Shown here: in pieces, positions 8,546 through 13,277 of the stretch
How positions within the stretch are numbered: position 1 is the stretch's first letter
Layout: every line of letters begins with the position of its first letter
Assembly (NCBI GenBank): GCA_002422345.1
Contig: DIUL01000041.1
Span: 1 to 13,277, forward strand
Length of the DNA stretch: 13,277 nucleotides
DNA from: Acetobacteraceae bacterium UBA6159
GTDB lineage: Bacteria > Pseudomonadota > Alphaproteobacteria > Acetobacterales > Acetobacteraceae
Reading direction: 5' to 3'
Program-made: the position numbers and the translations under genes
Notes under the pieces: generated by a model
Database searches by the model: none
Told to the model about the DNA's origin: nothing
What the model saw: the letters and a program-made list of their open reading frames with translations, nothing else

Positions 8546-9601
8546 ATGGTCGCGAACATCAAACGCCTCGCGTTCTTCGAGGAATTCATGGACCCGATCG
8601 CCCTCCGCATCCTGGCCGGCCGGCCGGATATCGAGGTGGTACGGCTGGAATATGCCTCTCCGGTCGATGACAACTGGGGCGAGATGACCCGGTCGCACGG
8701 CTACCAGATCCAGTCCCGGACGGAATTGAAGGAGCCCTGGTTCGGCGACGCCGCGCTGCTGGCGCGCTGCCCGAGCCTGCTGGCCATCAGCTCCACGGGC
8801 GCCGGGTATGACATGGTCGATGTCGATGCCTGCACCGCGGCGGGCGTCGTAGTGATGAACCAGTCAGGCACGAACAAGGAAGGTGTCGCGGAGCACGCGC
8901 TGGGTCTGATCCTGTCGCTGTCCAAGAAGATCGCGGTGTCCGAGCGGGCGATGAAGACCATCCCCAACATGGACCGGCGCGCCTACGCGGGGAACGACAT
9001 CAAGGGCAAGACGATCGGCATCGTCGGCATCGGCAATATCGGCACCCGCGTCACCGAACTCTGCCACGGCCTGTTCGGCATGACCGTCCTGGCCTTCGAT
9101 CCGAACCTGACGGCCGACCAGATCGCCGCCAAGGGCGCGACCAAGGTCGGGCTGGAGGAGTTGTTGCAGCGGGCGGACTATGTCTCGGTCCACTGCCCCC
9201 GCACCAAGGACAGTTTCGGGATGTTCGGGCAGGCGCAGTTCGCCCTGATGAAGCCCACCGCCTATTTCGTGAACACCGCGCGCGGCGGCATTCATGATGA
9301 GGACGCCCTGGCCGAGGCCTGCCGCACCGGCCGCATCGCCGGCGCCGGTCTGGACGTCTTCCTGAAGGAGCCGCCGGACCTCGACCACCCGTTGCTCGCT
9401 TTGGACAACGTGATCGTGACGCCGCACACGGCCGGCATGACCGCGGAGTCGATGCTGGAGATGGTGACCGCCACGGCGCACCAGTGGATCGACCTGTTCG
9501 ACGGCAAGGTGCCGCCGCGCATGGTCAACCCCGAGGTATGGCCGCTTTATTCCCGCCGGTTCACCGAAATCCTGGGATTCGCGCCCGCGTCCTTGTCATA
9601 G
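8546..9601 (+). CDS. D-isomer-specific 2-hydroxyacid dehydrogenase (NAD-dependent)
   Basis: This 351-residue cytoplasmic enzyme should interconvert a D-2-hydroxyacid and the 2-oxoacid with NAD(P). The Rossmann dinucleotide motif is GIGNIG (161 to 166), inside a central NAD domain of about 105 to 300. The three catalytic residues of the family are at the expected places: Arg246 in NTARGG, Glu275 in LKEPP and His294 in TPHTAG. An Asp in AFDPN, after the second strand of the fold, points to NAD over NADP. The N-terminal substrate domain is longer than in short members and carries SSTGAGYDMVD before the hinge. The start has a strong ribosome site. The gene lies 32 bases behind the ABC exporter and probably shares its transcript. 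Its last 6 bases overlap the end of the convergent glycosyltransferase gene. The substrate (phosphoglycerate, glyoxylate, hydroxypyruvate or another) cannot be told from the motifs. Confidence 0.92.
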   Translation: MVANIKRLAFFEEFMDPIALRILAGRPDIEVVRLEYASPVDDNWGEMTRSHGYQIQSRTELKEPWFGDAALLARCPSLLAISSTGAGYDMVDVDACTAAGVVVMNQSGTNKEGVAEHALGLILSLSKKIAVSERAMKTIPNMDRRAYAGNDIKGKTIGIVGIGNIGTRVTELCHGLFGMTVLAFDPNLTADQIAAKGATKVGLEELLQRADYVSVHCPRTKDSFGMFGQAQFALMKPTAYFVNTARGGIHDEDALAEACRTGRIAGAGLDVFLKEPPDLDHPLLALDNVIVTPHTAGMTAESMLEMVTATAHQWIDLFDGKVPPRMVNPEVWPLYSRRFTEILGFAPASLS

Positions 9602-10687
9602 GATCTGCCCGGTCAGCAGGTCGTCCCAGGCGGCGAACATCTGGTCCTGGTTGAACCGCGCCTCCGCAGTGGCGCGGTTGGCGGCGCCGAGGTCTGCGCG
9701 CATGGCTGGGTCCTGAACCAGGCGGGTCATGACCTGGGCCAGACCCTCCGGCGAGCCATCGCCGATCAAGGCGGCATTCGCGTCGGAGAGCATGATGCGG
9801 ATGTCGCCGACATCGGTGGCGACGACGGGGATGCCGCTCGCCATCGCTTCGAGCACGACAATCGGCATCTGCTCGGTATCCGACGACAAAGCGAAGATGT
9901 CGAAGCGGGCGAGTTGCGCGTGGACGTCGTCCCGGTGGCCCGTGAACTCCACGCGGTCGCGAATGCCGAGGCTGGCGGCCAGCCCGTGCAGTTCGTCCCG
10001 GCAGGCGCCATCGCCCACGATGACCAGACGGGCTGGCAGCGCCGAGTCCAGGCGCGCGAAGGCCAGCAGCAGGCGGGCGATGTTCTTCTCGGGGCGCAGC
10101 GCGGCGACGGTGCCGATGACCACCGGCTTCCCCGGTTCGGCGATCCGGCCAGGGCTGGAAAACCGCGCCAGGTCGATCCCGTTCGGGATGTAGCGGACGG
10201 TGGCGGGCGGCAGGCTCCATTCTTCCGTCAAAATCGTCCGCAGCGTGACGGAGGGCACCACGGTCGTGCTGTTCACCAGGGCCATCCGGTTGGCAATGAT
10301 GCGGCGGCGCAGGCGGACGAAATACTCATCGGACCCGAAGCCGTCGATGACATGGATATGCGGCACGACGGGGATCAGGTTGGCGAAGGCGAACTCGATC
10401 GCGCCCCAGTTGTAGGTCAGCATGCAGGCCGGCCGCCATTCCGCCAGCAGGCGGCGATAGGTCAGGATGCTGCTCAGGAACGCGTTTTTCCCCCCGCAGG
10501 GCGAGGGCCAACTGACATCCCGGTCCGGCGAAAGGCGCACGCTTGCGTCGGTGCAGCCATCCAGCGCCAGGATCATGTGCCGGAACCGAGGCCCCTGGAA
10601 ATTCGCCAGCGCCGCGAACCGCGCCTGCGCACCACCGACCGCGAAGGTCGGGAACACGTGGAGCAGAAGCGGCGCGGGGTCGGTCAT
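9596..10687 (-). CDS. Glycosyltransferase family 4 (GT-B fold)
   Basis: This 363-residue enzyme should transfer a sugar from a nucleotide-sugar donor to a surface glycan, lipid or small acceptor at the cytoplasmic face. The N-terminal Rossmann-like domain carries the family's Gly-rich loop FAVGGAQ (about 15 to 21). The C-terminal donor domain shows IPNGID (about 167 to 172), LRPEKN with the usual basic pair (197 to 202) and the E-x7-E element EQMPIVVLE (272 to 280) followed by AMASGIPVVATDVG. No signal peptide is seen. A TTG codon directly precedes ATG 10687. AGGAAGG (10704 to 10698) is 7 bases from the TTG and 10 from the ATG, so the start is either, differing by one residue. The gene stands alone on its strand here and meets the dehydrogenase tail to tail with a 6-base overlap and no room for a terminator. 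Acceptor and donor are unknown. No other glycan gene is nearby, so the pathway is open. Confidence 0.9.
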   Translation of the reverse strand: MTDPAPLLLHVFPTFAVGGAQARFAALANFQGPRFRHMILALDGCTDASVRLSPDRDVSWPSPCGGKNAFLSSILTYRRLLAEWRPACMLTYNWGAIEFAFANLIPVVPHIHVIDGFGSDEYFVRLRRRIIANRMALVNSTTVVPSVTLRTILTEEWSLPPATVRYIPNGIDLARFSSPGRIAEPGKPVVIGTVAALRPEKNIARLLLAFARLDSALPARLVIVGDGACRDELHGLAASLGIRDRVEFTGHRDDVHAQLARFDIFALSSDTEQMPIVVLEAMASGIPVVATDVGDIRIMLSDANAALIGDGSPEGLAQVMTRLVQDPAMRADLGAANRATAEARFNQDQMFAAWDDLLTGQIL

Positions 10688-10913
10688 CAAGCAGCAGCCT
10701 TCCTGGTCCTGATCTCACCCCGGGGCATGACAACCGCCCCACAGCCCTGAATCCGATGAACGCGCGCAGGTAACACATCATTCGCCCCGGTCGAACGATT
10801 TTCCCGCGCCAATCCCGCGCCCATCAGCCTCATACCGGGATAGGATGCGGCCAACCCCGCCCTTGGCGCGGCGTTTGCTTGTCCCCTTCCCACAGACCCA
10901 GGAGAACCCATCC
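10688..10913. other. Divergent intergenic region between the glycosyltransferase and the hpxZ-like gene
   Basis: About 226 bases separate the two outward-reading starts. It should hold both promoters. TAGGAT at 10841 to 10846 could be a -10 for the plus-strand pair, but I see no matching -35. I see no strong palindrome, RNA gene or riboswitch. Confidence 0.35.
10900..10904 (+). promoter_or_regulatory. Ribosome binding site deciding the hpxZ-like start
   Basis: AGGAG lies 9 bases before ATG 10914. The in-frame upstream ATG at 10845 has no such site, so the shorter protein is preferred. Confidence 0.65.
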
Positions 10914-11315
10914 ATGGACATCAACCTGCCCGAGATTGTGACGGAGGTGGAGGCGGCCTTCCAGAAATACGAAGCCGCCCTGATCACCAACGACGTGGAC
11001 ACGTTGCAGGCCCTGTTCTGGAACAGCCCCCTGACCATTCGCTACGGCATCAACGAAATCCTCCACGGCTGGGACGAAATCGGCGCCTTCCGCTCCGGCC
11101 GCTCCCCCGCCGGGCTGATGCGGACCATCTTCCGCACGGTGATCACGACCTACGGCCGCGACTATGCGACCGCCTCCACCCTGTTCCAACGCGACACCAT
11201 CCCCGGCAAGGTGGGCCGCCAGATGCAGACCTGGGCGCGGATGCCCGAAGGCTGGCGCATCGTCGCCGCCCATGTCTCGATGCTTGACGATCCAGAGGGG
11301 ACCTATCGTGGCTGA
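10914..11315 (+). CDS. hpxZ: AtzH/HpxZ-like protein (DUF3225, NTF2/SnoaL-like fold)
   Basis: This small soluble protein of 133 residues resembles HpxZ of the oxalurate (purine ring) catabolic genes and AtzH of the cyanuric acid genes. The recognisable parts are an N-terminal helix with FQKYEAALITNDVDTL, then WNSPLTIRYGINEILHGWDEI (written in parts: WNSPLTIRYG and LHGWDEI), then AFRSGRSP, and a C-terminal beta half with QMQTWARMPEGWRIVAAHVS. These fit the NTF2-like cone. Relatives act on or bind small ureide intermediates: HpxZ in oxalurate use, AtzH reported on 1,3-dicarboxyurea. The length matches the family (about 125 to 135) when ATG 10914 is used. Its last 8 bases overlap the start of the hydantoinase gene, so translation of the two is probably coupled. 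No AtzE/HpxX-type amidase or AtzG/HpxY-type small subunit is in the window, which is unlike the known loci. A role in handling a product of the hydantoinase is inference. Confidence 0.8.
   Translation: MDINLPEIVTEVEAAFQKYEAALITNDVDTLQALFWNSPLTIRYGINEILHGWDEIGAFRSGRSPAGLMRTIFRTVITTYGRDYATASTLFQRDTIPGKVGRQMQTWARMPEGWRIVAAHVSMLDDPEGTYRG
11294..11300 (+). promoter_or_regulatory. Ribosome binding site for the GTG start of the hydantoinase
   Basis: AGAGGGG ends 7 bases before GTG 11308, inside the end of the hpxZ-like gene. It supports the GTG start over a far-upstream ATG at 11164, which would add 48 out-of-family residues read from the hpxZ-like gene in another frame. Confidence 0.6.
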
Positions 11316-12756
11316 GTATGACCTCGTCATCGCGGGCGGCACCGTCGTTACGCCCGCCGACATGTTCCGCGCCGATATCGGCATCATCGGGGAGCACGTG
11401 GCCGCCATCGGCACCAACCTGAAAGGGGAGCGTCGCGTCGATGCGGATGGCCTCTGGGTCATGCCAGGCGGCGTCGATACCCATTGCCATATCGAGCAGT
11501 TGCAGGAAGCCGGCAGCGCTGATGAGGAGAGCTTCGTCACCGGCAGCACCGCCGCCCTCGCTGGCGGGACCACCAGCGTCATTACCTTCTCCACCCAGTT
11601 CAAGGGTGGCGGCCTGACCGCGCCCCTGGCCGAGTATCGACGCCGAGCCGCACAGGCGATGGTGGACTACAGCTTCCACCAGATCATCACCGACGCCACC
11701 GATGATGTGATTTTCCGCGAGGTGCCTGAAATCGTCGCACAGGGCGTCCGCAGTCTGAAGGTCTTCCTGACCTACGACCCGCTGCACCTCGACGACCGCC
11801 AGTTCCTCCGCGTCCTCGCCGCCGCCCGCCGCACCGGCGCGCTGGTCACCGTCCATTGCGAGAACTACGAGGCGATCCGCTGGCGCACCGCCGCCTTGCT
11901 TGCCGACGGCCGCACCGCCCCGAAATACCACGCCTGGTCACGCCCCAGCATGATCGAGCGGGAGGCGACCCATCGGGCGATCGCGCTGGCCGAGATGGTC
12001 GATCAGCCGATCCAGATCTTCCACGTGTCCTGCCCCGAGGTCGCGGAGGAGATCGAACGCGCCCAGCGCCGCGGCGTGAAGGTCTGGGGCGAGACCTGCC
12101 CGCAATACTTCGTCCTGACCGCCGCCGACATGGACCGCCCGGGGTTCGAGGGCGCCAAGTTCATGTGCAGCCCCGCCCCGCGCGACAAGGCCGCCAGCGA
12201 GGGCCTGTGGGACGTCGTGAAGCGGGGGACGCTGGACGTCATCTCCTCCGATCACAGCGGCTGGGGCTACGACACACCGGCGGGCAAGCGGGTGAACGGC
12301 AACGATGCCTCCTTCCGCGACATCCCCAACGGGGTGCCTGGCCTGACCGCCCGTCTGCCGCTGATCTTCAGTGAAGGCATCAGCGTGGGCCGCATCGACC
12401 CCTGCACCTTCGTCCGCCTCACCGCCACAAATCCCGCTCGGCTGTTCGGGCTGTATCCGCGGAAGGGCACGATCGCGCCGGGAACGGACGCCGACCTGGT
12501 GCTGTGGGACCCGAACCGGAAGGTCACGCTGAACAATGCGGTGATGCAGCACATCATCGACTACACGCCATACGACGGCATGGAGGTCACCGGCTGGCCG
12601 GTCGTGACCGTGCGGCGCGGAGAGGTGGTGATGCGGCACGGCAAGGTGCAGGCGGAACCGGGAACCGGGCGGTTCCTGGCGCGGGATCCGTACGACTTCA
12701 TCAAGCCGACGGGGAACCTGCCGGATGGGTTCGACGCGAGCGCTTTTCTGGTTTGA
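11308..12756 (+). CDS. D-hydantoinase / dihydropyrimidinase family cyclic amidohydrolase
   Basis: This 482-residue cytoplasmic enzyme should open a cyclic amide ring (hydantoin, dihydropyrimidine, allantoin-like or imide) by hydrolysis at a two-metal centre. All metal ligands are visible in a TIM-barrel order: His59 and His61 in GVDTHCHIEQ, Lys151 in SLKVFLTY (the lysine that is carboxylated in the family), His183 in TVHCEN, His239 in IFHVSCPE and Asp315 in SSDHSG. Their spacing is that of well-studied D-hydantoinases. A small N-terminal beta domain (1 to 50) and C-terminal strands (about 420 to 482) complete the fold. The size is normal (458 to 490). The start is GTG with a good ribosome site and matches the family's usual 'xxYDLVIAGGTVV' opening. 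It overlaps the hpxZ-like gene by 8 bases. No N-carbamoyl amino acid hydrolase is adjacent, so it may not be a classic hydantoin pathway. Substrate loops do not let me choose between dihydropyrimidine and another ring. Confidence 0.93.
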   Translation: MAEYDLVIAGGTVVTPADMFRADIGIIGEHVAAIGTNLKGERRVDADGLWVMPGGVDTHCHIEQLQEAGSADEESFVTGSTAALAGGTTSVITFSTQFKGGGLTAPLAEYRRRAAQAMVDYSFHQIITDATDDVIFREVPEIVAQGVRSLKVFLTYDPLHLDDRQFLRVLAAARRTGALVTVHCENYEAIRWRTAALLADGRTAPKYHAWSRPSMIEREATHRAIALAEMVDQPIQIFHVSCPEVAEEIERAQRRGVKVWGETCPQYFVLTAADMDRPGFEGAKFMCSPAPRDKAASEGLWDVVKRGTLDVISSDHSGWGYDTPAGKRVNGNDASFRDIPNGVPGLTARLPLIFSEGISVGRIDPCTFVRLTATNPARLFGLYPRKGTIAPGTDADLVLWDPNRKVTLNNAVMQHIIDYTPYDGMEVTGWPVVTVRRGEVVMRHGKVQAEPGTGRFLARDPYDFIKPTGNLPDGFDASAFLV

Positions 12757-12876
12757 GAGGGGTTGGGGAAGACAGACTGGAGTGCGCGGCGCAACCGATG
12801 ACCCGAGGACGGTGCTACCCCGTCGTGGCGAGCTTTCCGGCCAATAATCCAATTCCGGACGGACATACCGTTCTGA

Positions 12877-13092
12877 TTTAGCAATTTCCTACCTGCGCGA
12901 CCGGCGTCTTCTCGATTCTCTCTCCTGGACAGCCAGTTGCCCCCGATCAGCGCGCGCTTGGTGTGGGCATTCGCCCAACCCCTGGACCTGAACGCATTCC
13001 ACGCCCGGATCAAGACGCGTGACGACCTAAAGCAGGGGAATCGGGGAACGCCTTACAGTCTGATGATCGCCGCGTATCAGGAGCACGCTTGA
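12877..13092 (+). pseudogene. Unrecognised C-terminal gene fragment
   Basis: The frame is open for 71 codons between TGA 12874 to 12876 and TGA 13090 to 13092 and has no ATG near its beginning. The last 50 or so residues look like real protein, with PPISARLVWAFAQPLDLN, then AFHARIKTRDDLKQG, then GTPYSLMIAAYQEHA at the end. I do not recognise the family. A TTG or GTG start around 12940 to 12962 is possible but has no clear ribosome site, so I read it as the tail of a gene whose front is lost. Its stop codon overlaps the TTG start of the transposase fragment by TTGA. Confidence 0.35.
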
Positions 13093-13277
13093 CGAAACGG
13101 ACCCGCCGGAATCACAGTCCGGCCTTCAAGGCGAAGGTGGCCCTTACCGCGCTGAAGGGGGAAAAGACACTAGCCGATCTGGCCCAGCCGTTCGACGTCC
13201 ATGTCAATCAGATCACGCAGTGGCGAAGTTAGTATTACAGTTGCATTTTTTGTTTGAGATGCGCCTTCCTCGCTGCC
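13060..13277 (+). mobile_element. IS3-family insertion sequence remnant (extent uncertain)
   Basis: The only firm part is the OrfA fragment at 13089 to 13226. The left boundary is uncertain because another open frame runs into it, and the right boundary is most likely the break near 13227, though the window ends 50 bases later. No inverted repeats or target duplication can be seen. It marks this edge as a place where mobile DNA has inserted and decayed. Confidence 0.45.
13089..13232 (+). pseudogene. Truncated IS3-family transposase OrfA (helix-turn-helix part)
   Basis: Reading from TTG 13089 gives a 47-residue peptide that starts (M)TKRTRRNHSPAFKAKVAL, continues TALKGEKTLADLAQ and ends PFDVHVNQITQWRS before TAG 13230. 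This is the conserved DNA-binding helix-turn-helix of IS3-family OrfA proteins (transposase_8 / IS2-like). Normal OrfA goes on for about 40 to 50 more residues (a leucine-zipper region) after the QITQW motif, and then OrfB with the DDE core; neither is here. The homology stops right at QWR and is followed by A/T-rich, unrelated-looking sequence, so this is a remnant. No terminal inverted repeat could be recognised. The peptide is very unlikely to be active. Confidence 0.8.

Larger units (their letters stand above)
12757..13277. other. Accessory, gene-poor right edge with decayed fragments
   Basis: After the hydantoinase stop, 521 bases hold no complete gene. From 12757 to 12876 I see nothing I can name. 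GACGG (12808 to 12812) and CCGTC (12820 to 12824) could form a 5-pair hairpin with a 7-base loop, but no T-run follows, so it is not a convincing terminator. Two fragments follow, listed separately. From about 13227 the sequence turns A/T-rich, with a T6 run near 13245 to 13255, and is not recognised. Confidence 0.5.

Noticed and set aside
10845..10913. Longer N-terminus for the HpxZ-like protein starting at ATG 10845
   Set aside because: The extra 23 residues are Pro/Leu/Arg-rich and outside the family length. A good ribosome site sits before ATG 10914, not before 10845.
11164..11307. Hydantoinase start at ATG 11164
   Set aside because: The added 48 residues come from the hpxZ-like gene read in another frame. 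GTG 11308 has a proper ribosome site and gives the usual family N-terminus.
12808..12824. Possible terminator hairpin after the hydantoinase (GACGG/CCGTC)
   Set aside because: The stem has only 5 pairs and no T-run follows, so it is likely chance in GC-rich DNA.
12504..12881. 125-codon plus-strand frame crossing the hydantoinase end
   Set aside because: It overlaps the hydantoinase C-terminus in another frame and has no ribosome site or recognisable protein.

Overview
The window is GC-rich (by eye well above 60%) and has the codon usage and gene families of an alphaproteobacterium. The giant 'SDTAAN'-type repeat protein is a pattern I associate with Rhodospirillales, Acetobacteraceae and Methylobacterium-like genomes. 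The exact lineage is inference, because there is no rRNA or marker gene here.

Left half (1 to 6487, minus strand): one enormous gene runs off the left edge. At least 2162 codons are in the window, from an ATG at 6487 with a good ribosome binding site. It is built almost entirely from degenerate repeats of about 50 to 60 residues (a 'LTVSDTAANLLA'-like strand followed by a 'VTAAQAxxLAxLPNFS'-like segment). Towards the left edge the repeats become longer and looser and include the 'LSDGGTPTLTVSVAQ' form. It has no Sec signal peptide and I saw no cysteine in what I translated. It looks like a very large exported or surface beta-repeat (adhesin-like) protein whose C-terminus lies outside the window.

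Middle (6488 to 10690): a 241-base divergent intergenic region holds an AT-rich island with a small dyad. Then follows a plus-strand pair, an MsbA-type half-size ABC exporter and a D-isomer-specific 2-hydroxyacid dehydrogenase 32 bases apart, probably one operon. A minus-strand family 4 glycosyltransferase converges on the dehydrogenase and overlaps its end by 6 bases.

Right part (10914 to 12756, plus strand): a translationally coupled pair, a small AtzH/HpxZ-like protein followed by a D-hydantoinase/dihydropyrimidinase-type amidohydrolase with all metal ligands intact. Together they suggest catabolism of a cyclic ureide, imide or hydantoin-like compound. The exact substrate cannot be read from the sequence.

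Right edge (12757 to 13277): gene-poor accessory DNA. It holds an unrecognised open C-terminal fragment (12877 to 13092), whose stop overlaps the TTG start of a truncated IS3-family OrfA transposase remnant (13089 to 13232). AT-rich sequence of unknown nature follows.
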